A model generated the notes under the pieces. It did not search any database. It was not told where the DNA came from and worked only from the letters and a program-made list of their open reading frames with translations. Of a DNA stretch of 64,000 nucleotides, positions 11,335-24,500 are shown piece after piece (within the stretch, counting starts at the first letter, position 1; the number at the start of each line of letters is the position of its first letter). This DNA is from Aphidius gifuensis (Eukaryota > Arthropoda > Insecta > Hymenoptera > Braconidae): NCBI RefSeq assembly GCF_014905175.1, contig NC_057793.1:14286369-14350368 (forward strand), given 5' to 3'. A program made the translations under genes and the position numbers.

Positions 11335-12003
11335 TTATGTTTTACATTGGAAGCCTTTCTCTAATACATTTGTCCGAGAGCCATTGCCAATCTCAAAAAA
11401 ATAAAGTTTTCATTTTTTTTTTCGTTGGAACAATAAATTTTTCCGACAATTATTATATTATTAAGTATGTTATTTATGGAATGGTGTTATCAATTTTACA
11501 GAAAGTAGAAAATTATTTTTGAAGTTCTTAAAGCCAACCCAATACATTCCAAGACAACTTTGACAAAGACAAAATTTAGGTGTCATCAATATGTCAATCT
11601 CATCAAATTCGTTAATCAAGGCCTGATTTTTTGTGTGAATTTCTTTTCGAATTTCATGAAAAAATTATATTTATATTTAATCCGCGACAAAATTTGAGGC
11701 CCCACTAGCGTTACGCTGAGCATCACACACTCTGTCACACGCTCCATTACACGCTCGGTCACAAGCGGATAAAGAAGGGAGAATTACATAGAGAGAGTAG
11801 GGAAGCTGGCAAGCATACAACTATAGCGTATGACAGCGTACAAACTCGGAGCGTCAGCTGGTTTGTGTGTATGCGTGTGCGACTTGAAACTTCTTTTTTT
11901 TATTTAAATATTATTAAACAGTATACCTAACTGAGTATAGATCATATCCAAAATATTAATATTGATATCGTAATTAACATTATTATTATTCTTATAAATA
12001 TTA
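11335..12003. other. AT-rich stretch with GC-richer patch
   Basis: A patch at 11695-11885 contains repeated CACACGCTC/ACACTCTGTC-like words and GCGT dinucleotides. The rest is AT-rich. No gene was recognised. Confidence 0.35.
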
Positions 12004-12315
12004 TCCCACACGGAAAAAAAATATATAATTTATATATAAAATTATATATAACAATTATATATAAGATTGGGTGAAAAATAATTATTTTTTTTTAATTAAT
12101 AAACACGTTACATTTTTATTTTGATATTAAAACAATAAGTTTTTATTTAATTTTTTGTGTTGTTTTTTTTTTTTTTTGTTCGAAATTACTGTAGTGTAGT
12201 AGGAAATTCTAGCCGATCCTGGTGGCCTCCCTACACAACTTCTAAATTTCCAGTAGACTACAGTAAAATTTGTTTGATACTCTACAGCATTGTTTGCTGC
12301 GGATTTCTCTCCGTG
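12004..12315. mobile_element. chimeric TIR fragments (families F and G)
   Basis: 12004-12090 (TCCCACACGGAAAAAAAATA onward, then GATTGGGTGAAAA) matches the left end of the family F element at 52806. From about 12095 to 12315 the sequence matches the right half of the family G element at 38306-38866, ending in GATTTCTCTCCGTG. The abrupt switch suggests a nested insertion or an end-swapped chimera. Confidence 0.6.
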
Positions 12316-12600
12316 TGTCTTTTTATTATTTATATTATTGTTATTATCTAAAGGTTGATTCCGAGTCGCATTACCGAACCAATATTTATGCCACGAAGGG
12401 CCCGTATATTAATAACGCTATTTTTTATTCCCGTGTCCTGAAATTTTTGTGGCGCCACTGATGAAAAAATCAAGTTCTTTAGTAGTATGTGTGTGCACGG
12501 CAACACACTAGCAAACAAAGTTTGCGTCGTACACCAAAACCATGCTTGTGTTCATGCCTGTGTGCCGCGCATCTAGCAAAGTTTTAATATTTTAAATTTA
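12316..12600. repeat. dispersed repeat shared with 18.9-19.07 kb
   Basis: Ordered similarity (ATTCCCGTGTCCTGAAA / ATTCCCATGTCTCAAAA, GAAAAATCAAGTT, then ACACACTAGCAA) links this segment to 18896-19070. No coding content was recognised. Confidence 0.45.
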
Positions 12601-12689
12601 TTTATTTTTCAAAATCCACGTCAGAAAAAATTTAAATGTTTTGAGTAGATTCGTTTTTTTAAACACTTCGATTTGATCGTAATTTGAAA

Positions 12690-13470
12690 GTTTTATATCA
12701 GACAGCGAACCAGCTAAAAATAAAAATGTAAAGTATGGCCTATTCTCATGTGTAAAAGTTGTCAACTTTGACACCCATTATCGCAAAAAAACCACGTCAG
12801 AAAAAATTGAAAAAAATTTACAAGATAGGTATTTATTTCATTTAAAAAAAAACCAAGAAAAAAAAAAAATCTCTCAGAAATTTAATTATTCAGAATCAAC
12901 CTTAAGGCTGAATGTAAGTCCCAACGTAGGAGAATTCTTTGGGTTCAAAAAGGCACCCTTGTAACCATAGTGTAATGAAATAATAAGTGCTCTCTAATAT
13001 CTAAAATTTTTATACTTTACTGCATCGTCTTTAGAAGACGCATATAGGCGGCTTGTATTTACACACACTAATACTACTTTAGCAGATTTTCAATGCTTCA
13101 CCCGGTACTTTTTGACTGTTTTTACCCCTAAATTTTCGTCTTAAATAATTAATAACTTTTAACATCCGTGGTAGAAATCTATGATTTTTTTTATTATTCT
13201 CGTAATTTAAAGAAGTATAAGCAGTAGTAAAATAAAAGTGTCCTGTGAGAGCGTTTTTTCAATAGAAGTGAAAACATGCTGATGCTTCCTATGCTTGTGT
13301 GTTCAAGTGTTAAATTGTTGTCAACTTTGACCCTTATTATCTTGATTAAACCATGGTAGAAAATTACAAAAAAAACTTGATAAAATAGATCTTTATTTCT
13401 TAAAAAATGAGCCTACTTCGATCAAAATCTGTGAGAGGGAATTTTTTTTCAATCTTTTGACATTCAGCCT
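12690..13470. repeat. Helitron-related dispersed repeat
   Basis: CTATTCTCATGTGTAAAAG followed by TTGTCAACTTTGACA and ATTATC matches the interior of the Helitron-like copies (for example 28735-28780). A second, diverged copy of the same block occurs at about 13290-13450. Helitron termini are not seen here. Confidence 0.4.
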
Positions 13471-13479
13471 TAATAAAAC

Positions 13480-13978
13480 GATTTAATATATCAAACGATA
13501 ATAATTAAACGAAAATATATGGATGCGACGCGGAATCGATCCTGGGTCTCTGACATGGAATTCCAATGCCCTATCATGTCAAACATCGGGGTATTGATAA
13601 AATTAATGGTTAAAATTTTTTATGTAAGTAAATCCTATTGAGACTCAATACATAATCCTCACAAAAGCTTGACACATAATCAAAGCCTGATGATTTATAT
13701 TTGGAATTTATATGAAATTTATAAATCTAATTACTATATTTTTTTTTATTTCAATTAAATATATACACAATTCAAGTCTCGTATCAGGCTTGGTGGAAAG
13801 ATGGGCACAATGGGTGAGGCTGGGGAAAAAAACACAGGCTTTACACAATCTCGGACTATTGAGGTCGAGGAAAATCAACGGGCACAAGCTTGTGACAAAC
13901 ATATGCTTCCAAGGCTCGATACACGATCCTCACATAAGACTGGCACAGTCATTTAAACCCAAGAAACCCTACCTGGGG
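13480..13978 (-). mobile_element. family B element, left end unclear
   Basis: CAAGCTTG/GACACAAGC words and a family B tRNA-like module (minus, 13525-13592, with GGAATCGATCC and TGGAATTCCAATGCCCTATC) are present. The right end is CTACCTGGGG then TA. The left terminus cannot be placed. The plus frame at 13712-13990 is a chance open frame inside the element. Confidence 0.55.
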
Positions 13979-14242
13979 TATAGTATGTGAAGAAATCGAT
14001 GCAATTAGAAGTTAGATATTTGAGTAAGTTCGTGTAAGTGCAAAAGTACAATAAAGTAAAAGAGCATTTTATTTTGATGTGTAAATGAAAGTTACGAAGA
14101 GATTATGGTGTAAATGGAAGTTATGAAGTGTGTGCTATGAGCCGAGTTTTCACTCGATTGTCGCCACAATTTTAGTCGCAGTTTAAAAGTATAGCTGCAG
14201 GCTACAGTATCACAAATCGTCGGTAAAATCGAACTTCATACT

Positions 14243-15330
14243 CCCGAGTGGAAATTTTTGTCCGATTCGGATGAAGTTTACCTGATATAAGGTCCGATTC
14301 GGACCCGATTTACCAGATCCGATTCGAATCCGAATGTAACGCCGGTAAAGATCCGGATCGGATCAGGGAATACGGATCCGGTTGTAATAAGGACCCCTTC
14401 GCAAAATCGGATTGCAAAATGCATATCCAGCATAGATCTGAATTCATATTGAAACCAGATCCGAATTTATACTTAAACCGGATCCGAATTTATAATTAAA
14501 ACGGATCCGAATTTATACTCAACACGGATTCGAATTTATACTTAAACCAGATCCGAATTTATATTTATATCGGATCTGAATTTTGATTTAAGAAAAAAAA
14601 AAAAATATGTGCTTTTTCAATTATTTTTTTTAACAATGATTATTAACAATATTCCTATCTTAGAAAATTCAACCTAAACTAAACTAAAATTTTGGAACTT
14701 ACGGGGATCAATCTCGGGGCTTGTCCGTTTAAAGTCGGCGACACTATCCTATCGACCACGGTGGCGTACATGGAATTGATAAAATAAAAAACCATTTACA
14801 AGCGTAGAAAGTTATTTAAAAATTACAATAGAAAAACTTGATATGATTAATGTTATTTACAGGCAACAATGTACTTAATATTATCAAAAAATAAAATGAC
14901 ATTCTGAAATGAATGTTTTTTTTTTTTTTTTAATTCTTCTAAGTTAAATCCGTTGTAAATCAGAGAAACCGGATCCGGCTTACCTTAGACAAGCCTTACC
15001 GATGCCGGAGGTTAACTTTGAAAAAAAATCAAACTTCAATTAAAGTCTGGCATTCCGGATCCGATTTGGATCAGGATAGAGTAAGGAAAACTGGATTCAG
15101 TTTACCTTAGCAATGCCGAATCCGATTCAGATCGGGAAAAAGTAAAAAAAACCAGATCCGGCTGACCTTAGCCAAACCTGACTGAACCCGGAGATAACTT
15201 TGAAAAAAAAAAAAAAAGTCCAATTGATGTCCGGCGTCCCGGATCCGATTTAGATCAGGACAGAGTAAGGAAAGCCGGATCCGATTCGAGCCCGTTTACC
15301 CAGATCCGATTAGAATGACAAAAGAGTCAA
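14243..15330 (-). mobile_element. element family D (GATCCGGATC word, tRNA-like)
   Basis: The left end CCCGAGTGGAAATTTTTG matches the terminus of family C. The interior is filled with words such as GTCCGATTCGGAC, GATCCGGATCGGATC and GATCCGAATTTATA in both orientations. A minus-strand tRNA-like module lies at 14701-14773. The right side merges into the (TAA)n tract, so the right terminus is lost or hidden. Confidence 0.6.
14701..14773 (-). other. tRNA-like module, family D
   Basis: On minus, CCGTGGTCGATAGGATAGTG is A-box-like. It is followed by GCCGACTTTAAACGG, which resembles a tRNA-Lys-type anticodon arm, and then the B-box-like GAGATTGATCCCC. Full folding was not tested. Confidence 0.5.
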
Positions 15331-15335
15331 GAAAC

Positions 15336-16681
<1,346 letters not shown>

Positions 16682-16689
16682 GGCTTTAT

Positions 16690-17890
16690 CCTTTTTGTAT
16701 TGCTTCTAGTAAAATACAAAACTTCTCTCCTCTCTTTAATCTTCTTTCTTTATGATGAAAAACATCTATCCCTTCTCCAATACCCAGATTTTTTTTTTTT
16801 TTAAATTTATTATTTCCGATTATTCGATCAATAAACGAATGAAGTATTACGAGGCAAAAAAAAGCTATTCGAAAAGTAGGAGTGCATGTTATACTTCAGC
16901 AGTCAAGGCCAAAGTACAGAATGTAGAAAAACTTTCAGAACTAGACAAGTTAAATGTAAATCGTCTAATCGAAATTATTCTTTTCTGAGCTTTCTGGGCA
17001 ATATACATTGAGAATATTATTGTTGTGTTATCCGTTATGAATTTATTATCAATGCTCAATTGTAAACTATTAATAATAATAAATTGACATTCCCTGTGTT
17101 TTGCGGACATGAATTTCCATTTTTTGTTCTTGAACTCCAGTCGTCAATTGAAAAGGGTTGCACATGTTGGAGTGTTCCATAATTGAGCCTTTAGTACATA
17201 CACACTTCATATATGAATGGATCAATATCGCATTTTCTTCTCTGCTTTTTTATGCTTATTTCTCACGCGATGCTTATATGACGCATGAGGGCAACAGAAA
17301 AAAGGTACACAAGTAACTTTCTCACAGGTTGTTTTCAGTGCTTCGATTCAGTCTGATGTACAAGAGGTTGGCTAGAATGAGTTTGATAAAACTACCAGTG
17401 AGCAGGAAAATGCATCGGCAAGTTAAGTGTCAGTGAACTGAACCAAATATGCTTACGCAGTTCAACTCTATTTGAAAAAGTTATCAAAAGTATTGATACA
17501 GGCTCTACCGGAGTATTGTTTCTGTGAGATCAAAACTTATGACTATTTCATGTCAAGATTAAATAAACTGAAGGGTTTCTTATTATGATGAAAATGGGCA
17601 TTTTATACTCTCGAATAGATATACAGAATGAATAATTATTTTATCTCTTTATAGAAATGTAAGAAGTGTAATTGGAATTTGTATTCGTTGAATCTTCTCC
17701 AGATTGGAAAACTCCCATTTTTACTTTCTTTTTAAAATTTTTTTGTCACCAAATTTGGCATTGGTAAAAAATTATTAACTTTTTTTGTATTGTATGTTAA
17801 TTGTTATTGTCAATATGTTAGATATTTTTAATTTTTGAACAGAGGAACAGAAAATAAGTGTTTTTATTTATGATTGTACAATATTATAGA
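16690..17890. other. AT-rich stretch, no gene
   Basis: Short open frames (plus 16752-16988, minus 16889-17110) show no domain. The stretch 17200-17480 looks like unique, slightly less AT-rich sequence without detectable features. Confidence 0.4.
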
Positions 17891-17901
17891 TGATGGAATA
17901 G

Positions 17902-18865
17902 CCCGAGATGAAAAAATCAAGTATTTGAATAGTATTATTGATATTTTATAGTGTTTGAATTATATCCGGCGATGTTTATGAGGTATTGTGAGAATACTTA
18001 TGAGTATTTTCGATATTTTTGTGGTATTATGAAAGAAGTAAATGAAGAGCTCGAATATCGGTTCTCGGATACAATTATCCCTGACAGGTATTTTAAATGT
18101 TTGAGTATTGTAAAAGTCTTTGAAAAGTATTCTGATACTCCAGTTTTTGGACTTAGAAAAATTCCGATATCATAGCACCGTATTATATAATAAACTCCAA
18201 TTATTTTTTGAATTAAATAATTTATTTATGAATTAATTAATAATTATTTAATAATTTTTTCTATCCTTATATTAACATTTCCAATTTATTCTAGTAATCA
18301 TGCTGGGGACACCACATCTTTTCCTTACGTACATTTGCCAATAGCGATTTAACTATAATTAATTATGGCAAATGTTGATTAGGAAAGGATGTATAGTCAA
18401 ATAAATCGAGTCGTAATCTAAAATAACGATAGTGAATCTTTTTTTTAATTTTTTAAATAAATTATATTTGTAAATTTTATTAACTTGTATATTGTCAAAT
18501 TTTATTAACTTGTAAAAATGGTCTCGCGGTAGAGTGTAGGTTTAGTAATTAGGAAAACGTAGCATCAAACTCGGGTAGGAATTTATGTAAAAAAATATAT
18601 ATGTAAAACAAACTCTTGTTGGAATTTTTTTTTTTCAAATAATCAGCAGGTATTTTAACCGGATACAATTGTATTTTTGAGTATCCCGAGCAAGTATTTC
18701 AACCAGATACAATTGTATTTCAAATAATCGTCAAACATAATTATCCTGCTAAAAATACTTTTCAATCGGTATTCGAAAAGTACTTTTAATGGCGCTCAGA
18801 AACACAATTTCAAGTATCAAACACAATTGTGTTTCGTCAAAATACCTCAATTTTTTCATCTCGGG
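17902..18865. mobile_element. TIR element family K (ATACAATTGTAT word)
   Basis: The ends CCCGAGATGAAAAAATCAAG and ATTTTTTCATCTCGGG are mirror images. The interior repeats GAATAC/GTATTC and AATACAATTGTATTT words. An internal hairpin at about 18320-18400 pairs CTTTTCCTTACGTACATTTGCC with its diverged complement. A weak tRNA-like stretch (GGTCTCGCGGTAGAGTG) lies at 18515-18580. The 74-codon frame at 17951-18175 is likely fortuitous. Confidence 0.65.
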
Positions 18866-19122
18866 ATGTTAAGGTTCATTCCAAGTATTGTCGTCGTGAC
18901 AATATTGATGCCTTGAAAGTCCGTATATCATAACGCCGATTAATATTCCCATGTCTCAAAAACTTTGTGGCACTACTGATTGAAAAATCAAGTTTTTTAG
19001 CAGTACGTTTGTGAAAGGATACACACTAGCAAGCAACGCTTACATGTAATGTATGCTTTTGTAGATTCTTGTCTGTGGATCGGATAAGACGAAAAACTCA
19101 AAATTTATATCAATATTTCGTT

Positions 19123-20219
19123 TAGTGATGCCGCGATACGATATGAGGCCTTATATCGTATCGTTTCGTAATTTTTAAGGGCCATATCGTCTCGTATCGT
19201 ATCGTCATGTGGTCATATCGCCTCCATATCGTATCGAAAATTCATCATATCGTATCGTATCGTATTGTCTCCATATCGTATCGTATCGTCATATCGACGA
19301 TATTGTAAAAAAAATTCAGTTTCTGGGGTATTTTTTCGAAATTTTATATATTTTTTTTCTTAGTACAGAAATTCATGTATATGTATATATGTATTTTATT
19401 TTTATTATTTCTACCATGTGTCCTTCAGCATCTGGATTTTAAAATATTTTCAATGATCACCAATATATTTTCGGGCAAATACAAAGTTCCCAAAAAGATA
19501 GAACTGAGAAACTTTAATGGAATCTCAGGGTCAAGCGTTGCAAATTGGTTTTCCGACAGGAAGGCCCATTAAAATATTTCCAAACAATGCTGTCTTATCT
19601 TTTTTTCATATATTTTTGTGTACTGTGGTTGTGAATACCCTGCTGTTTAAACACGGTTTCTGTTTTTTTTTTTTCCTTGAAAAATTATTTTGTCAACAAA
19701 TGAACTCTGAAATGTTGCAGATACAGATGATTTTTATTTTTTTTCTAACGGTTTTTTTGAGGTCATTTTCTTGAATAAACTCTTCTGTCAATGTCTCATT
19801 TTTTTTTTTTTTTTTCAACTTTTCGACATGAGTTATTGGGTTGTTTTACATTCAAGACCTCTTGGTATTAATTTTTAAACCATTCTAGATTTATATATTT
19901 TTTTTAAATAGGCGAAGTGTTGTTTTTTTTAATGAAATGGTTTTTTTTTCTTCAAAAAAAGTGAAAAAAGAACCCTCTGTTCAGTTCTTTGAATTTATTT
20001 TATTTTATAATTTAAATTTATAATTTTTGATAAAATTTGTTAAATATTATGAAAAAATTAATGTCATGTCGTCGATATGGACGATATATCTGATATATCG
20101 TCTCGACCATATCGTATCGTATCGAGTTTGACGATACGATATGAAAGCCCATATCATATCGGATATCGTCACCTCCATATCGTATCGTATCGTCATATCG
20201 TCATATCGCGGCATCACTA
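19123..20219. mobile_element. hAT-type MITE with TATCG-word arrays
   Basis: The terminal repeats TAGTGATGCCGCGATA and TATCGCGGCATCACTA fit the hAT consensus (TAG.G.TGCC). They are flanked on both sides by ATTTCGTT, an 8-bp target duplication, which is diagnostic of hAT. Roughly 150 bp at each end is a degenerate array of CGATACGATATCGTATCG words; the centre is AT-rich and non-coding. Related fragments are at 52.19-52.33 kb and 58.98-59.07 kb (end CGCGGCAACACTA). The hAT transposase remnant at 9.5 kb may or may not be related. Confidence 0.85.
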
Positions 20220-20629
20220 ATTTCGTTTTGTGGAGCACTACAAACTGACTGTAAATGCAAAGTATTGTAACAAAAAAAAAAAAAAATAGTAATGATAAAA
20301 ATATGAGGTAACCTTCCGAGTTAGGATTGTCAACTTTGAAGGTAAATGTCTCGAAAAACTTAAAAATAAAAATTTTTGAAAATCAGACAGTTTAGATCAT
20401 TTGATTAAGAAAATGAGAAAAAAAAAAAGTTTAAAAACTTTTTTTGGTATACCAGAAATTCTATTATTTTGATTTAACTTTGAAACCATAAAACAATTAA
20501 AAAAATTTTAATTTGACATTTTTTGTGTTTTAATTTTGGAATTAACATAAAAAAATATTAACGTAGCTTCGATATAAAATAATTATTTGATGGAATGTTA
20601 AATTTTTAAGTATCAAATCTATAATAAGA

Positions 20630-21290
20630 ATATAACCAGGCATCCTGTTCAGAAATGGATCAGGATATCAAATTTGAAACTGATAAGAATGCCTGATCAG
20701 AAATCTGATGAAGAATCTTCAATAATCTCTTGTAATCGTACAGAAATGATTATGGAAAAATCGTGTAATCGATGTAATCTAAAGTACTCTTGTAATCTTT
20801 TATAATCATCAATAATCTTTAAAAATTTTATGTAATCACCAGTAATCTTACGTCGTATATCTGTAATCTGTGAAAATTTTCTTGTAATCTTGATATGATT
20901 ACAGAAAATCTCAGTAATCTTCCCTTCTCTGTTTTCAGATTGCGCATGCGCGTGTATACATGTATATTAATTTTTTTTTTCTTTATTCGTTTTTCATTAA
21001 TTTTTTTTTTCTTCTTTGAATTTTAAGTGTAATCATAAAAAATACAGGGAATCTTTGTGATTACCAAAAAAAAAAGTAATCTTGTGTAATCATTAAGAAT
21101 ATTGCATGATTACAGGTAATCTGTAATCTGGTGTAATCTTCAATAATCTCGTGTAATCTTTTTGAAATCTTTGAATTTTAAGTGTAATCATAAAAAATTA
21201 CTGGGATTCTTTGTGATTACAAAAAAAGTAATCTTGTGTAATCATTGGAAAGATTACATGATTAGCGGTGATCTGTAATCTGGTGTACAC
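20630..21290. repeat. GTAATC-word repeat region
   Basis: TGTAATCTT and AGTAATCTT occur dozens of times, mostly in one orientation with some GATTAC complements. A roughly 125-bp block recurs (about 21010-21130 and 21165-21290, sharing AATTTTAAGTGTAATCATAA). The left edge (20640-20700) carries GATCAGG words like family C. Confidence 0.6.
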
Positions 21291-21339
21291 TAAATTTTGA
21301 AGTGACTTCCCCTCGGGCCCGCTATATTAAAAAGACAAT

Positions 21340-21892
21340 CGGTTATTTATTCCATCCGGCTGGATAGCTAACGTGGCTAACCAGCTCGTCAGGTTCGACA
21401 TAATCTTAATGTCAACAGCTATTGTGTTCGTAACCTCTCTTTATTGACTGATGCACCAAATTATTATTAACAATGACTAAAATAATCCATATAGTTATTA
21501 AAAATTTAGCATAAGATTTTGTATTCAAGTTGGCGTTTATTTGGTGCATCAAATTTAGTATAAAATTAATCAGATAATAATTTTAAAAATTAGTAAATGT
21601 ACATTAATATATTGTTTTTACTTCGTACGTCTATAAACTTATAGTTATGCATATACGCAATCCTAAATAGCTACTACAGCGATACCAGCTTGTCAGGCTT
21701 TGGATAGCTGTCACAGCTATTCAAAGTATAGCTAATGTAACGAGTAGGCGCGCTGTTTTCACAAGAATAGTAACCTGTCAAATTTGGATTGCCAAAATAA
21801 CAATCCTCTGCTAACTATCCAAAGGTTAGTTAGCCGTGGATAGGAGGGACAGCTATCTAGCTCGTTGCTGCAGCTAAAAATTTTTTACAGTG
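21340..21892. mobile_element. TIR-type element, TAGCTA word
   Basis: The right end is GCTGCAGC, an A/T run, then ACAGTG followed by TA. The interior holds TAGCTA, CCAGCT and GATAGCT words on both strands. The left end is not clear. It shares its right end with 4390-4541. Confidence 0.45.
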
Positions 21893-21922
21893 TAAATTTG
21901 TGAATTCATATTCGAGACATTA

Positions 21923-23464
21923 CCCGAGTGGAAATTTAGTTAAGGTTCTGATCAGAACCGGATCAGGGAACCTGATTTCAAATCAGAACCGGATCAAGAA
22001 TCCTGTTCAGGAACGGATCAGAATGTAACGCTCTTTTTTAGGATTCTGATCAGAACCGGATCAGGAAACCTGGCCAGATTGTAGGGTTAGAGCCAGGATA
22101 CCTGAACAGGAATGGATCAGGATTCCTGACTAGAATATAACCAGGAATCCTGTTCAGGAACGGATCAGAATGTAACGCTTTTTTTTAGGATTCTGATCAG
22201 AATCGGATCAGGAAACCTGACCAGGATACCTGATCAGGAATGGAACAGGATTCCTGATCTGAAACGGATCAAGTAATTTTTAAAAAAAAATTGTTTTTTA
22301 TTAATTGATGTTTTGTAACTAATTTACTATAGCAATGTTATTGATGAAACAGATTGAACGATAAGATTGTATATACCTAAGATAAGTTAAATTACCTAAC
22401 CACTAGCGGGACGCGAACTCGGAACTTTCAGATTACAACTACGGGCCTTAACACGCGCGGCCATGCCGTCTATCGATGTGATTTTTTGCTTTCATAAATT
22501 ACATCAGCTAAAAAAAACTTAAATTAGAATTTGCGACGTTAATTTAACGTAAAAATAAAATATAACAATTTGTTAAATTGTCCCTTGTCATTTTGTTTTA
22601 GAATTAAAATTATAATAATAAATAAATATTTATTATAATAATTATCTGATAATATGGGGAATCTGTTCAGGAAACCTTATTCAGGTAACGTTCAGGTTTC
22701 CTGTTCCTATTCTGAACAGGAAAACTGAATAAAAAAAATTAATTTATTTGATAAATTTTTCCTGATAGTATCCTGGTCAGAATCTGTTCAGGAAACCTTA
22801 TTCAGGTAACGTTCAGGTTTCCTGTTCCTTTCCTGAACAGGAAAACTGAATAAAAAAAATTAATTTATTTGATAAATTTTTCCTGATAGTATCCTGGTCA
22901 GAATCTGTTCAGGAAACCTTATTCAGGATACGTTCAGGTTTCCTGTTCCTTTCCTGAACAGGAAAACTGAATAAAAAAAATTAATTTATTTGATAAATTT
23001 TTCCTGATAGTATCCTGGTCGGAATCTGTTCAGGATACCTTATTCAGGTAACGTTCAGGTTTCCTGGGGAAAACTGAATAAAAAAAATTAAATTATTTGA
23101 TAAATTTTTCCTGATAATATCCTGGTCAGAATCTGTTCAGGAAACCTTATTCAGGATACGTTCAGGTTTCCTGTTCCTTTTCTGAACAGGAAAACTGAAT
23201 AAAAAAAATTAATTTATTTGATAAATTTTTCCTGATAATATCCTGGTCAGAATCTGTTCAGGAAACCTTATTCAGGATACGTCAAGGTTTCCTGTTCTTT
23301 TCCTGAACAGGATTGGATAAGGTTACCTGACTTAAGGAAATCGTAAGGTGTCCTGACCAGGTTCGGGTCAGGAATGAGTCAGGTTCCCTGAATAAGGAAT
23401 CCTGATCCGTTTCTGATCAGGGTTTGAGGTCAAATAGGGCATCCTGAAAATTTTTCCACTCGGG
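21923..23464 (-). mobile_element. TIR element family C (CCTGATCAGG word, tRNA-like)
   Basis: The ends CCCGAGTGGAAATTTAG and AAATTTTTCCACTCGGG are flanked by TA. The interior is dominated by CCTGATCAGG and CCTGAACAGG variants. From about 22660 to 23340 a roughly 107-122-bp unit (with GAACAGGAAAACTGAATAAA and TTTTTCCTGATA) repeats about six times with few differences, so the amplification is recent. A minus-strand tRNA-like module is at 22398-22470. An inverted-orientation relative lies at 48.40-49.37 kb and a truncated one at 61.01-61.59 kb. Confidence 0.8.
22398..22470 (-). other. tRNA-like module, family C
   Basis: On minus, ATGGCCGCGCGTGTTAAGGC resembles the A-box of type II (Ser/Leu) tRNAs and GAGTTCGCGTCCC is B-box-like. 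It is almost identical to 48967-49037. The acceptor stem is weak, so it is not a confident tRNA. Confidence 0.6.
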
Positions 23465-23804
23465 TATGTCATATATCACAGTATATCAACATCTTCAGAG
23501 AAATATCAGAAAAAATGAAATAAGAAGTAAACTCCCATAACAAAATATAAACGACAATAACTGACCTATCTTTTATAACTTATATTTTTATCATAACAAA
23601 AAAAGAAACACAGTTTTTTTTACAAAAAAAAGCGTCAAGTATTCGAAATTGTCAGCAATTCTGTGTAGACTAATTTTGCAGCTATTTTCTTCTCTAAATA
23701 CAAGAAAGACATGATACCAAAAAAGTCAAGAATTAAATATATTCTTGATGCATAGAATTAAATTTCAATTGTTGACAAAATTTTAAACTTGACCCCACGC
23801 ACTG

Positions 23805-24500
23805 AAAAAAAAAAATTCTATCTGATAGAAGTTTTCTTCTTGAAAAAAAATGTATTTGGATTAAGATAAAGTTGATTTGGATTAAAACAAAGACTTCTTA
23901 ATCCAAATCAAAAAAATTTTCTTGAAACATGAAAAAAAAGTCTTGGTTCAAGACGAACTGTTCATGTTTTTAGAAGTATACTTCTTGGATCATGAACAAA
24001 TGCGTCTTTGACCGAGACAAACTGTTCATGTTTTTAGAAGTATACTTCTTGGATTATGGATAAATGTGTCTTGGATCGAGACGAACTGTTCATGTTTTTA
24101 GAAGTATGCTTCTTGGATTATGGATAAATGTGTCTTGGACTGAGACAAACTGTTCATGTTTTTAGAAGTATGCTTCTTGGATTATGAACAAAAGTGTCTC
24201 GGTTCAAGACATATTGTTCATGTTTTTAGAAGTATTCTTCTTGAATTATGAATCGATATGTCTCGGTTCAAGGCAATATTGTTTTTATTTATGAACATTT
24301 ATTCTCAATAGGATTGAAAATAAAAAAAATAAAAAAAATTTTTCAATTACAAACTTGGAATTTGTAATTTTTTTTTTCCTGCAATTTTTATTTTATAATT
24401 TTTTTTTTTTTTACCTAATGCGGGACCCGAACCTATGACCGTAAAACCTATCTAATCTAAACCTGTGCCTTAGCTCGCTTAACCACGGGCGCGATATGGA
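23805..24500 (-). mobile_element. element family L (GAAGTATACTTC word, tRNA-like)
   Basis: The segment begins CACTGAAAAAAAAAAATTC. From about 23945 to 24290 a 64-bp unit containing the palindrome AGAAGTATACTTCT and GTTCATG repeats about five times. A tRNA-like module lies at 24419-24499 on minus (GTGGTTAAGCGAGCTAAGGC, then GGTTCGGGTCCC). No right terminus was found. Confidence 0.55.
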
